Shown piece after piece: positions 1 to 5,989 of a stretch of 6,038 nt of DNA. Under the pieces are notes generated by a model that saw only the letters and a list, made by a program, of their open reading frames with translations, did not search any database and had not been told where the DNA came from. The stretch lies in NCBI GenBank assembly GCA_900546385.1, contig URCT01000133.1, forward strand, positions 1-6,038, written 5' to 3'. Every line of letters starts with the position of its first letter. Positions within the stretch are counted from its first letter, which is position 1. The translations under genes were made by a program, and so were the position numbers. Origin of the DNA: an uncultured Eubacteriales bacterium. Lineage in GTDB: Bacteria > Bacillota > Clostridia > Oscillospirales > CAG-382.

Positions 1-97
1 GATGAACGCCGGTCATTTCAGCGAAAATCTCGTATCGAGCGGAGATTTGAATCGTTCCCCGGAGTCCAGAGGGCCGCAGCCCTCGGCGTGTTTTTGC
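1..97. other. Non-coding left edge with two small inverted repeats
   Basis: No supported gene. AAATCTC/GAGATTT (25-31, 42-48) and GAGGGC/GCCCTC (69-74, 79-84) are inverted repeats. The short open frames here have no ribosome binding site. Whatever gene lies upstream ends outside the window. Confidence 0.5.
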
Positions 98-126
98 GGT
101 ACTTTTTGCACGCCGCAAAAAGTACC
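98..126. repeat. 12-bp perfect inverted repeat
   Basis: GGTACTTTTTGC (98-109) pairs with GCAAAAAGTACC (115-126) around a 5-nt loop. There is no T-run directly after it on either strand, so it does not look like a normal terminator. It resembles the stem at 503-531, sharing the TACTTTTTG core. Confidence 0.85.
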
Positions 127-148
127 AATCCGTTTCCCTTTCGGGAAG

Positions 149-382
149 TTCGAGGTTTTGCAAACCTTGAATCAGCCCACCCAAACAACAACTTCCCACT
201 AACAAAATTAAATCCTTTTGAAACCTTTCGAGGTTTTCCAAACCTCGATTCAGCTCGCCGCAATGACGGCTTCGCACGAACAAAATTAAAACCTTTTGAA
301 ACCTTTCGAGGTTCTGCAAACCTCGATTCAGTTCGCCGCAATGGCGGCTTCGCACTAACCCAATTTAATCCTTTGCCGCTCT
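149..382. repeat. Tandem repeat, three copies of a 78-bp unit
   Basis: Units start at 149, 227 and 305, each opening with TTCGAGGTT. Units one and two differ at about 14 of 78 positions. Units two and three are close over their first 70 bp and then drift apart. The stem CGAGGTT(T)/(A)AACCTCG occurs in each copy (151-169, 229-247, 307-325). In the first, a G-T wobble keeps the pairing. A second small stem, GCCGC/GCGGC, is complete in unit three (335-348), partial in unit two and lost in unit one. The period is a multiple of three, which keeps reading frames open by chance on both strands. I see no sign that it is coding. Confidence 0.85.
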
Positions 383-444
383 GTCTCCTTGAAACATGGT
401 CGCCTTGCTCACGTCCGTTCGCAATTCTCCCTGTTTCGGCGGTC

Positions 445-493
445 TCCGACGCACAAAAACTTGCCACCGGCAACTTTTTGCACGTCCGAGCAG
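445..493 (+). repeat. 49-bp repeat unit, left copy of an inverted pair
   Basis: This stretch is the reverse complement of 5990-6038 with one mismatch in 49 (position 468). It contains an imperfect hairpin at 454-480: C-AAAAA and TTGCC pair with GGCAA and TTTTT-G around a 3-nt loop, with one C-C mismatch in the stem. The true limits may be wider, because the right copy is cut by the window edge. Confidence 0.9.
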
Positions 494-502
494 CAACTTT
501 TT

Positions 503-531
503 CCTACTTTTTGTAAAGTACAAAAAGTAGG
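503..531. repeat. 13-bp perfect inverted repeat
   Basis: CCTACTTTTTGTA (503-515) pairs with TACAAAAAGTAGG (519-531) around a 3-nt loop. It follows the left 49-bp unit but has no counterpart beside the right copy. Related in sequence to the stem at 98-126. Confidence 0.85.
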
Positions 532-558
532 GCAAAAAACTTTTTCGCCTTACGGCGG

Positions 559-574
559 TGTCCCTGCCGGGACA
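559..574. repeat. Inverted repeat TGTCCC/GGGACA, shared with the right flank
   Basis: TGTCCC (559-564) and GGGACA (569-574) form a 6-bp stem around a 4-nt loop. Bases 560-574 recur exactly, in inverted orientation, at 5968-5982. The element is 66 nt from the 49-bp unit on the left but only 7 nt from it on the right. Confidence 0.8.
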
Positions 575-575
575 A

Positions 576-605
576 CACGGTTCGCCGCTGTTGCGGCAAA
601 CCGTG
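576..605. repeat. Two-part inverted repeat
   Basis: The outer stem CACGGTT/AACCGTG (576-582, 599-605) encloses an inner stem GCCGC/GCGGC (584-588, 593-597), with a single C-A mismatch between them. It is followed at once by another small stem (606-618) built on the same GCCGC/GCGGC word. Confidence 0.75.
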
Positions 606-644
606 GCCGCAGCGCGGCAATTTCCCCTGCTTTTGAAAAAGCAG
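606..644. repeat. Two adjacent small inverted repeats
   Basis: GCCGC/GCGGC (606-610, 614-618) is followed by CTGCTTT/AAAGCAG (627-633, 638-644). They end the hairpin-rich block just before the AT-rich promoter region. Neither is followed by a T-run that would make a typical terminator. Confidence 0.65.
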
Positions 645-684
645 CCCTAAAAAAGATAAAAAACCAAATTTTTCATCGAAACGC

Positions 685-713
685 TTGAATTCTGCCTGTA
701 TTTGTGATAAAAT
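685..713 (+). promoter_or_regulatory. Probable housekeeping-sigma promoter of the rnf operon
   Basis: A -35 element TTGAAT (685-690; consensus TTGACA) is followed by a 17-nt spacer and a -10 element TAAAAT (708-713; one mismatch to TATAAT). TG at 705-706 gives an extended -10. The predicted start of transcription is near 720, leaving a leader of about 63 nt before the rnfC ATG. It lies in the AT-rich stretch just before the operon and is the only good promoter I see there. Inferred from sequence only. Confidence 0.7.
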
Positions 714-715
714 AT

Positions 716-726
716 GATAAATTATC
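716..726. promoter_or_regulatory. Short inverted repeat at the predicted transcription start
   Basis: GATAA (716-720) and TTATC (722-726) form a perfect 5-bp inverted repeat about the central A at 721, right at the predicted start site. It could be an operator, but AT-rich palindromes of this size are common by chance and it matches no regulator motif I can name with confidence. Confidence 0.2.
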
Positions 727-737
727 CTCTTTTATCC

Positions 738-751
738 GCCGACTTGTCGGC
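738..751 (+). other. Small hairpin in the rnfC leader
   Basis: GCCGA (738-742) pairs with TCGGC (747-751) around a 4-nt loop; the perfect inverted repeat is 6 bp if the loop is counted as 2 nt. It sits about 14 nt before the AAGGA site of rnfC. It could tune translation or mRNA stability; no riboswitch fold is recognisable. Confidence 0.35.
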
Positions 752-765
752 CTACAGAAAGACGA

Positions 766-770
766 AAGGA
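766..770 (+). promoter_or_regulatory. Ribosome binding site deciding the rnfC start
   Basis: AAGGA lies 13 nt before ATG 784 and only 1 nt before TTG 772. This favours the ATG, although the spacing is longer than the 7-10 nt seen before the other five genes. Confidence 0.55.
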
Positions 771-783
771 CTTGGTAAAAGCT

Positions 784-2136
784 ATGGCAAAAACCTTTAA
801 GGGCGGTATCCATGTTCCGGATTCCAAACATACGCGTAACCTTGCCATCACGGAATTTCCCGCTCCGGCAATCGTGTCGATCCCCATGCAGCAGCATATC
901 GGCGCACCGGCATCGGCACTTGTCAAAAAAGGCGATCACGTGTACCTCGGCGAAGTCATCGGCCGCTTCGACAGCGGTCTTTCCTGCCCGGTTCATGCAA
1001 GCGTTTCGGGCACCGTCAAGGATATCGAAATGCGCCCATCGTATACCGGCTACGGCAAAACCGCGCATATCATCATTGAAAACGATTTCCAAAACGAGCT
1101 TCATCCGGATATCAAGGCCTGTCCCACACCGCTTGAAAAAACTTCACCCGATACCATCATTGAGATCATCAAAAACGCCGGAATCGCCGGTATGGGCGGC
1201 GCGGCGTTCCCAACCTATGCCAAGGTTCAGTCAGCTATCGGCAAAGCAAGGGAAGTTATCATCAACTGCGCCGAGTGCGAACCGTATATCACCGCCAACC
1301 ACCGCCTGATGCTTGAAGAACCCGAACGCATCATCGGCGGCGCAAAAATACTCCTAAAAGCGTTAGCTTTAGACCATGCCGTCTTCGCCATCGAGGACAA
1401 TAAAAAAGACGCTGCCGAGAGCTTAACAAAAGCCATCGGCAGCGACAGCCGCTTCACGGTCGAGGTCTTAAAGACCAAATATCCGCAAGGCGACGAACGC
1501 CAGCTCATTTACGCCCTTACCGGCAAAGAGCTTGCCGCCGGAAAGCTGCCGGCTGACGTCGGCTGTGTCATCTTCAACGCCGAAACCGCCGCTGCCGTGC
1601 ATGACGCATTTACCACCGGCATGCCGCTCATCAAGCGCGTGGTCACGGTGGACGGCGACGCGATTAACGAGCCGAAAAACATCCGTGTGCCGCTCGGAAC
1701 CTCCTATGAGGACGTGTTTGCCTTCTGCGGCGGCGTGAAGGACAACATCGCGCGCGTGATAAGCGGCGGCCCGATGATGGGTACCGCCCAATGGGACTAT
1801 AACGCCGTCATCATGAAAAACACCTCGGCGATTTTGGTGCTTTCGGAAGAGGACGCCAAAAAGCCCGAAAAAATGATGGGCGCGGCCTGTATCCACTGCG
1901 GCAAGTGCGTGGCGGTATGTCCCATGCATCTGATGCCGAACTATCTTGCGGCTTTCTCCAAAGCGGATAACGACGAAATGTGCGAGAAATTTAGTATCCT
2001 CTCTTGTGTGGAATGCGGCTGTTGTACCTATACCTGCCCGGCACGCGTGCCGATCGTGCAGCATATCCGCAACAAGAAAGCCCAGATCCAGGCACTTCGC
2101 AAAAAAATGGCAGCATCTGCTGCCGAAAAGATGTAA
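784..2136 (+). CDS. rnfC: RnfC, NAD(H)- and FMN-binding peripheral subunit of the Rnf complex
   Basis: Subunit at the NAD end of the Rnf electron chain, a peripheral protein on the cytoplasmic face. The 450-aa protein opens with the family's FKGGIH element (residues 5-10). A barrel/biotinyl-like segment follows (about 38-80, with CPVHASVSGTV at 68-78). The glycine-rich nucleotide/flavin site GIAGMGGAAFPT is at 133-144 and the signature NCAECEPY at 161-168; GGPMMG is at 328-333. Two ferredoxin-type [4Fe-4S] motifs end the protein: Cys369, 372, 375, 379 and Cys408, 411, 414, 418. About 450 residues fits the short clostridial form, without the long C-terminal extension of proteobacterial RnfC. 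I chose ATG 784 because the AAGGA element (766-770) lies 13 nt upstream. An in-frame TTG at 772 would sit 1 nt from that element. First gene of the operon; rnfD follows after 14 nt. Confidence 0.96.
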   Translation: MAKTFKGGIHVPDSKHTRNLAITEFPAPAIVSIPMQQHIGAPASALVKKGDHVYLGEVIGRFDSGLSCPVHASVSGTVKDIEMRPSYTGYGKTAHIIIENDFQNELHPDIKACPTPLEKTSPDTIIEIIKNAGIAGMGGAAFPTYAKVQSAIGKAREVIINCAECEPYITANHRLMLEEPERIIGGAKILLKALALDHAVFAIEDNKKDAAESLTKAIGSDSRFTVEVLKTKYPQGDERQLIYALTGKELAAGKLPADVGCVIFNAETAAAVHDAFTTGMPLIKRVVTVDGDAINEPKNIRVPLGTSYEDVFAFCGGVKDNIARVISGGPMMGTAQWDYNAVIMKNTSAILVLSEEDAKKPEKMMGAACIHCGKCVAVCPMHLMPNYLAAFSKADNDEMCEKFSILSCVECGCCTYTCPARVPIVQHIRNKKAQIQALRKKMAASAAEKM

Positions 2137-2142
2137 GGGAGG
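2136..2142 (+). promoter_or_regulatory. Ribosome binding site deciding the GTG start of rnfD
   Basis: AGGGAGG begins at the last base of the rnfC stop codon and ends 8 nt before GTG 2151. No similar site precedes the alternative ATG at 2187, so the GTG is the likely start. Confidence 0.8.
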
Positions 2143-2150
2143 CGAAATCG

Positions 2151-3128
2151 GTGACAAACGAACCGCAAAACAGAAAATTTTTGAAAATGAGCGCCTCTCC
2201 GCACGTACATAGTCCTGTGACGACGACATTCCTTATGTTGGATGTCATTCTTGCGCTCGTTCCGGCACTTGCGTGGAGCGTGTATGCGTTCGGGCTTCGG
2301 GCACTTTTTGTGACGCTTGTGAGCGTTTGCTCCTGTGTGGCGTTTGAATTCTTATACCGCAAACTTGTGCATAAGCCCGATACCATCGGCGATTTGTCCG
2401 CCGTTGTGACGGGAATTTTGCTTGCCTTCTGCCTGCCTGCCTCGATTCCGTTCTGGATGGTGGTGGTCGGCGCGTTTTTCGCCATCGTCATTGTTAAGCA
2501 GCTGTACGGCGGCATCGGCAAAAACGTGGTCAACCCGGCACTTGCGGCGCGCGTGTTCTTGTTCTTATCCTTCTCGAATGAAATGTCGCACTTTGACGCA
2601 CCACACGCTTCGGTTGACGCGGTGGCAAGTGCAACGCCGCTTGCATTGCTGCAAAAAGGCGGTACGCCGAACGAGAGCTTACTCGATATGTTCTTCGGCG
2701 AAATGCCGGGCTGTTTGGGCGAAGTTTCGGTGACCATGCTTCTTCTCGGCGGCCTGTATCTGCTCGTTCGCCGCGTGATTACCTGGCATATTCCGGCAGC
2801 CTTTATCGGAACGGTTGCGATCCTTACGTTTTTGTTCCCGCAAGGCGGCATGAGCGGTACGCAGTTTATGCTATACGAATTGTGCTCGGGCGGCCTTATG
2901 CTCGGCGCGTTTTTCATGGCGACCGACTATGTGACAAGTCCCGTCACGCCCAAAGGCCGGCTGATTTATGGCGTCGGCTGCGGCCTTATCACGGTGTTTA
3001 TCCGGTATTTCGGGTATCCCGAAGGCGTGTCGTTTGCCATTTTGGTCATGAACCTGTTTACCTTGGCACTCGATAAATTCACCATGCCGGTGCGTTTCGG
3101 AGGAGGGAAAGCAAATGCCGCAAAATAA
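2151..3128 (+). CDS. rnfD: RnfD, integral membrane subunit with covalent FMN
   Basis: Polytopic membrane subunit related to NqrB, part of the ion-translocating core. The 325-aa protein has about nine hydrophobic segments (roughly 27-43, 48-70, 82-96, 99-116, 193-208, 213-229, 240-257, 270-286, 291-308). Family motifs seen are GIGKNVVNPA (121-130), GAFFMATDYVTSPVTPKGR (252-270) and YPEGVSFAILVMNL (289-302). The likely FMN-attachment site is DAVASATPL (156-164): Thr162 is the acceptor and Asp156 is six residues before it, as ApbE-type flavin transferases expect. The start is GTG 2151, with an AGGGAGG site (2136-2142) 8 nt upstream that overlaps the rnfC stop. ATG 2187 is an alternative with no good ribosome binding site. 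The 3' end overlaps rnfG by 14 nt. Confidence 0.95.
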   Translation: MTNEPQNRKFLKMSASPHVHSPVTTTFLMLDVILALVPALAWSVYAFGLRALFVTLVSVCSCVAFEFLYRKLVHKPDTIGDLSAVVTGILLAFCLPASIPFWMVVVGAFFAIVIVKQLYGGIGKNVVNPALAARVFLFLSFSNEMSHFDAPHASVDAVASATPLALLQKGGTPNESLLDMFFGEMPGCLGEVSVTMLLLGGLYLLVRRVITWHIPAAFIGTVAILTFLFPQGGMSGTQFMLYELCSGGLMLGAFFMATDYVTSPVTPKGRLIYGVGCGLITVFIRYFGYPEGVSFAILVMNLFTLALDKFTMPVRFGGGKANAAK

Positions 3129-3813
3129 AGAAACGGCGGAAAAAACCGCCAAAAAAACCGGAAATGCCGGTGATGTGGCGAATATTACGTTACGGCTGCT
3201 TGTCATCTGTGCGCTCGTGGCACTGCTTGTGGCCGGTGTGAATGCCATCACCAAAGATAAAATCGAACGCAACGGCAGAGAAAATACCGCAAAGGCTCTG
3301 ACAGCCATCTATGAAAGCGACGGCTTGCGGTTTGCCGTTGTACCACTCGGCTATGATATTTTGGATGCGAACGGCGAACAGATCGGCGTGTGCGAGGATA
3401 TCACACCTGCCGAAGCACTTGCCGATGTGACGGCGGTCTATGAGATACAGAAAGACGAAAGCGTCTTCGGCTATGCCGTGGCAGTCTCTCCCATGGGCTT
3501 TAAGGACAACGTGAGTATGCTTGTGGCGGTCAATGCCGACGGCTCGGCCAAAGCCGTGCAGATCCTTTCGCTGTCCGAAACCAAGGGCATCGGCGATAAG
3601 GTTACAAAAAGCGATTTTCTCGACAAATTCAAAAACAAAACCGCCGGCTTTTCGGATGACGCTGCCGCGCTTTCGGATATCGTCATCGCCGGTGCCACAC
3701 GAACCAGCGAACCGGTTACCAAGGCGGTCGATACGGCATTAAAGCAGATTGCCGCGCTTGCCGGTGAACCGAAGCCGCAGGAAACGGCTGTGACAGAGGA
3801 GGAAAACCAATGA
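3115..3813 (+). CDS. rnfG: RnfG, membrane-anchored subunit with covalent FMN
   Basis: Related to NqrC. A single N-terminal membrane helix (about 24-46) anchors a soluble FMN-binding domain outside the membrane. The 232-aa length is normal. The segment LSLSETKGIGDKV (151-163) is typical of the FMN-binding domain. The flavin acceptor should be Thr195 in IAGATRTSEPV (191-201). This motif departs from the ApbE consensus Dxx(s/t)gA(T/S): Ala192 replaces the Ser/Thr, and the nearest Asp (188) is seven residues before the Thr rather than six. The domain is otherwise intact, so I think it is still flavinylated, but that is inference. The start ATG 3115 lies inside the end of rnfD, with AGGAGG (3101-3106) 8 nt upstream. 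The tail (about 217-232) is acidic and low in complexity. The stop overlaps the rnfE start as ATGA. Confidence 0.94.
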   Translation: MPQNKETAEKTAKKTGNAGDVANITLRLLVICALVALLVAGVNAITKDKIERNGRENTAKALTAIYESDGLRFAVVPLGYDILDANGEQIGVCEDITPAEALADVTAVYEIQKDESVFGYAVAVSPMGFKDNVSMLVAVNADGSAKAVQILSLSETKGIGDKVTKSDFLDKFKNKTAGFSDDAAALSDIVIAGATRTSEPVTKAVDTALKQIAALAGEPKPQETAVTEEENQ

Positions 3814-4439
3814 AAAACGAAAAACCGACTCTTAAAGCACGCTTTTTTGAAGGCTTATTCGACCAAAACCCGATTTTGGTGCAGTTACTCGGCACCTGCC
3901 CGACGCTTGCCACCACCACGTCCATGAAAAACGGTGTGGGCATGGGACTTTCGGCGGCGGCGGTGTTAGTGCTTTCAAATTTGCTGATTTCACTTCTTCG
4001 AAAATTCATTCCCAAGCAGGTGCGCATCGCGGCGTACATTGTCATCATTTCCGGCTTTGTAACAGCCATCGAATTGCTTATCAAGGCGTATGTTCCAGCA
4101 CTTGACGCATCGCTCGGACTTTTCATTCCGCTCATCGTTGTGAACTGTATCATTTTGGCACGCGCCGAAGCGTATGCCTCCAAAAATCCGCCGGTCGATT
4201 CCATGCTTGACGGTTTGTTTATGGGACTTGGGTTCACGTTTGCTCTCGGCCTTTTAGGCGGCATTCGTGAATTTATCGGCAACGGCACGCTGTGGGATGT
4301 GAAAATCACGCCGCAGGCTTATCCAGGCATCAGCTTCTTCACCCAGCCGGCCGGCGCGTTTATCACGCTCGGAACGCTCATCGCCGCCGTAACAGCCATC
4401 AAAGCCTTTGCGGCCAAACGGAAAGGAGCGGATAAGTAA
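3810..4439 (+). CDS. rnfE: RnfE, integral membrane subunit sharing the intramembrane [2Fe-2S]
   Basis: Paralogue of RnfA and homologue of NqrD. It is a six-helix membrane protein of 209 aa with hydrophobic stretches near 22-37, 43-62, 71-92, 101-119, 134-152 and 180-200. The two half-helix motifs carry the expected cysteines: QLLGTCPTLATTTS (25-38, Cys30) and IPLIVVNCIILARAEAYASK (106-125, Cys113). In this family the two Cys of RnfE and two of RnfA ligate an iron-sulfur cluster in the membrane between the subunits. ATG 3810 overlaps the rnfG stop by 4 nt. A strong AGAGGAGG site (3795-3802) sits 7 nt upstream, so translation is probably coupled to rnfG. The stop codon's last A is the first base of the rnfA ATG. 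Confidence 0.96.
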   Translation: MKNEKPTLKARFFEGLFDQNPILVQLLGTCPTLATTTSMKNGVGMGLSAAAVLVLSNLLISLLRKFIPKQVRIAAYIVIISGFVTAIELLIKAYVPALDASLGLFIPLIVVNCIILARAEAYASKNPPVDSMLDGLFMGLGFTFALGLLGGIREFIGNGTLWDVKITPQAYPGISFFTQPAGAFITLGTLIAAVTAIKAFAAKRKGADK

Positions 4440-5029
4440 TGTCATTTACGGCAATTTTGGGACTTCTCATTTCGTCCATTCTCATCAACAACTATATCTT
4501 CTCGCGATTCTTAGGCATTTGCCCGTTTTTGGGACTGTCGAACAAGACCTCGACGGCGGTCGGTATGGGTCTTGCGGTCACATTTGTCATGACCGTCTCC
4601 ACGGCAGTGACGTGGTGCGTCTATCACTTTGTGCTTGTTCCGGCGGAGCTGGAATATCTGAAGACCATTGCGTTTATTCTGATCATCGCGTCGCTTGTGC
4701 AGCTGCTTGAAATGTTCTTGCGCAAGGCGGTTCCGTCGCTTTATGCCGCGCTCGGCATCTACCTGCCGCTCATCACGACCAACTGTGCGATTTTGGGTTC
4801 GGCACTTTTGTGCATTCAGAACGACTATTCGTTTATTCCGGCGGTGGTGTTCAGCTTCGGCTCGGCACTCGGCTTTACGATGGCGATTGTCATCTTCTCG
4901 TTTGTGCGCGAGAGGGTCGCGCTTGCCGAAACGCCGGTCTGCTTCAAGGGAACGCCGATCGCGCTTGTGACGGCAGGCCTTATCGCCATGGCGTTCAGCG
5001 GCTTTACCAGCATTAAGCTTCCGTTTTGA
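4439..5029 (+). CDS. rnfA: RnfA, integral membrane subunit sharing the intramembrane [2Fe-2S]
   Basis: Homologue of NqrE and pseudo-symmetric partner of RnfE. The 196-aa protein is hydrophobic throughout, with six predicted helices. Its signatures are INNYIFSRFLGICPFLGLSN (16-35, Cys28) and YLPLITTNCAILGSALL (108-124, Cys116). These two cysteines pair with Cys30 and Cys113 of RnfE to hold the membrane cluster that passes electrons across the bilayer. The FSFGSALGFT element at 138-147 is also typical. An additional Cys125 just beyond the second motif is not needed for the known cluster. The start ATG 4439 shares one base with the rnfE stop (TAATG), with AAAGGAG (4422-4428) 10 nt upstream. rnfB follows after a 23-nt gap. 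Confidence 0.97.
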   Translation: MSFTAILGLLISSILINNYIFSRFLGICPFLGLSNKTSTAVGMGLAVTFVMTVSTAVTWCVYHFVLVPAELEYLKTIAFILIIASLVQLLEMFLRKAVPSLYAALGIYLPLITTNCAILGSALLCIQNDYSFIPAVVFSFGSALGFTMAIVIFSFVRERVALAETPVCFKGTPIALVTAGLIAMAFSGFTSIKLPF

Positions 5030-5052
5030 CCGGATAAGGGAGGAGAAAAGCG

Positions 5053-5865
5053 ATGAATAATATTCTTTTGGCACTCGTCTGTTTTGCGGTCATGAGCGGC
5101 ATTTTGGGGTTGATCCTTGCCGTAGCGAGCAAGGTGTTCGCCGTGCATACCGATGAACGCGTGGAAAAAATCACCGAGCTGTTGCCGGGCGCAAACTGCG
5201 GCGGCTGCGGCTATTCGGGCTGTGCGGCACTTGCCGAAGCGATTGCCGCCGGCAAAGCACCCGTCAACGCGTGCAATTCGGTCTCGGCGGAAAATCTTGA
5301 AGAGATCGGCAAGGTTATGGGCGTAAAAGCCGAGATGGGCGAACGGTACCGGGCGCAGGTGATGTGTTCGGGAACGCATGATTTGGCAAAGAAAAAATAT
5401 GTGTATGAGGGCATTGCGGATTGCGCGGCGGCCAACAAGCTTGCCGGCGGCGATAAGCTGTGTCCGAACGGCTGCATCGGGCTTGGCACCTGCGCGGCGG
5501 CCTGTAAATTCGATGCGATTCGCATCATCAACGGCGTTGCGGCGGTGGATTATGACAAATGCAAGGCCTGCGGCGCGTGCGTGGCGGCTTGTCCGAAGCG
5601 CTTGATCCGCTTGATTCCGTACAATGCCAAGTATTGGGTCGGCTGCTGCAGCACGGACAAAGGGCCGGTGACCAAATCGTATTGTGAAGCCGGGTGTATC
5701 GGCTGTAAGCTGTGTGAAAAGAAATGTCCGGTCGGCGCGATTGCGGTGACGGATTTTGTGGCAAAGATCGATTACGAAAAATGCACCTCCTGCGGTGCGT
5801 GTGCCGAAGCCTGTCCGCGAAAGATCATCTGGAGTGCGGACGGCAAAGCCGAAATGGAAGCATAG
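5053..5865 (+). CDS. rnfB: RnfB, ferredoxin-oxidising iron-sulfur subunit
   Basis: Entry point for electrons from reduced ferredoxin. The 270-aa protein has an N-terminal membrane helix (about 4-29) and then the 4Fe4S domain with Cys49, 52, 57 and 74 (GANCGGCGYSGC at 47-57). A polyferredoxin region follows: Cys137/141/147/151, Cys170/173/176/180, Cys215/218/221/225 and Cys244/247/250/254. This gives at least five four-cysteine sets. Further cysteines (105, 124, 198, 199, 211) are in family-typical positions and could serve another cluster. The extended, multi-cluster form fits clostridial RnfB rather than the shorter proteobacterial protein. In the first ferredoxin motif the residue after Cys151 is Lys, where Pro is common. 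ATG 5053 has AAGGGAGGAG (5036-5045) 7 nt upstream. The TAG stop lies inside an 11-bp direct repeat. Last gene of the operon; a terminator follows. Confidence 0.96.
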   Translation: MNNILLALVCFAVMSGILGLILAVASKVFAVHTDERVEKITELLPGANCGGCGYSGCAALAEAIAAGKAPVNACNSVSAENLEEIGKVMGVKAEMGERYRAQVMCSGTHDLAKKKYVYEGIADCAAANKLAGGDKLCPNGCIGLGTCAAACKFDAIRIINGVAAVDYDKCKACGACVAACPKRLIRLIPYNAKYWVGCCSTDKGPVTKSYCEAGCIGCKLCEKKCPVGAIAVTDFVAKIDYEKCTSCGACAEACPRKIIWSADGKAEMEA

Positions 5866-5881
5866 CCTATGCATAGCCTAT
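5860..5881. repeat. 11-bp tandem direct repeat across the rnfB stop codon
   Basis: GCATAGCCTAT occurs twice back to back (5860-5870 and 5871-5881) with no mismatch. The first copy contains the TAG stop of rnfB. It resembles a short slippage duplication or a target-site duplication, but nothing is inserted between the copies. Confidence 0.85.
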
Positions 5882-5891
5882 GGGGAGCATC

Positions 5892-5920
5892 AAAAAAGGA
5901 CGCGGCAAGCGTCCTTTTTT
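5892..5920. terminator. Rho-independent terminator of the rnf operon
   Basis: A perfect 12-bp inverted repeat (5892-5903 with 5909-5920) has a 5-nt loop. The GC core GGACGC/GCGTCC is followed by six T and preceded by six A, so it can work in both directions. It starts 26 nt after the rnfB stop, which marks the end of the transcript. A gene arriving from the right on the opposite strand could use it too. Confidence 0.9.
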
Positions 5921-5923
5921 GAC

Positions 5924-5954
5924 GCTTTTGCCGCGCGAAGCGCGGCGAAAAAGC
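5924..5954. repeat. Long hairpin after the operon terminator
   Basis: GCCGCGC (5930-5936) and GCGCGGC (5940-5946) pair around GAA. GCTTTT (5924-5929) and AAAAGC (5949-5954) extend the stem past a 2-nt bulge. It lies four bases beyond the terminator and seems to belong to the repeat-rich flank rather than to the operon. A back-up terminator role cannot be excluded. Confidence 0.7.
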
Positions 5955-5967
5955 ACGCGGAGCATGC

Positions 5968-5982
5968 TGTCCCGGCAGGGAC
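5968..5982. repeat. Inverted copy of the 560-574 hairpin element
   Basis: Fifteen bases match the reverse complement of 560-574 without mismatch, in the same relative order with the 49-bp unit as on the left flank. GTCCC/GGGAC forms the stem. Confidence 0.8.
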
Positions 5983-5989
5983 GAACTTT

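Noticed and set aside
1..60. tRNA fragment on the - strand (a T-loop-like GATTCAAATC)
   Set aside because: No acceptor or anticodon stem can be built around it; the resemblance is a few bases only.
149..382. CRISPR array
   Set aside because: The 78-bp units are similar along most of their length, with no short constant repeat and unique spacers, and no cas gene is present.
18..473. Open frame of 151 codons on the - strand in the left flank
   Set aside because: Same array read backwards, with a weak TTG start and no ribosome binding site. Both strands staying open is explained by the 78-bp period, not by coding.
88..516. Open frame of 142 codons on the + strand in the left flank
   Set aside because: It starts at a GTG without a ribosome binding site. 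Its internal repeats come from the 78-bp DNA array, whose period is a multiple of three, and it runs through several hairpins.
389..688. Open frame of 99 codons on the + strand
   Set aside because: It runs through the 49-bp repeat and several perfect hairpins, has no ribosome binding site and resembles no protein family I know.
702..722. Rex-binding site overlapping the -10 element
   Set aside because: Only one half-site (TTGTGA) is seen; the inverted partner is missing, so I do not list it as a feature.
772..783. TTG start extending RnfC by four residues
   Set aside because: Only 1 nt separates it from the AAGGA element. ATG 784 gives the usual short leader before the FKGGIH motif.
4825..5874. 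Long antisense open frame (349 codons) opposite rnfB and the end of rnfA
   Set aside because: Shadow of high-GC coding sequence. The + strand has unmistakable RnfA and RnfB motifs and ribosome sites.
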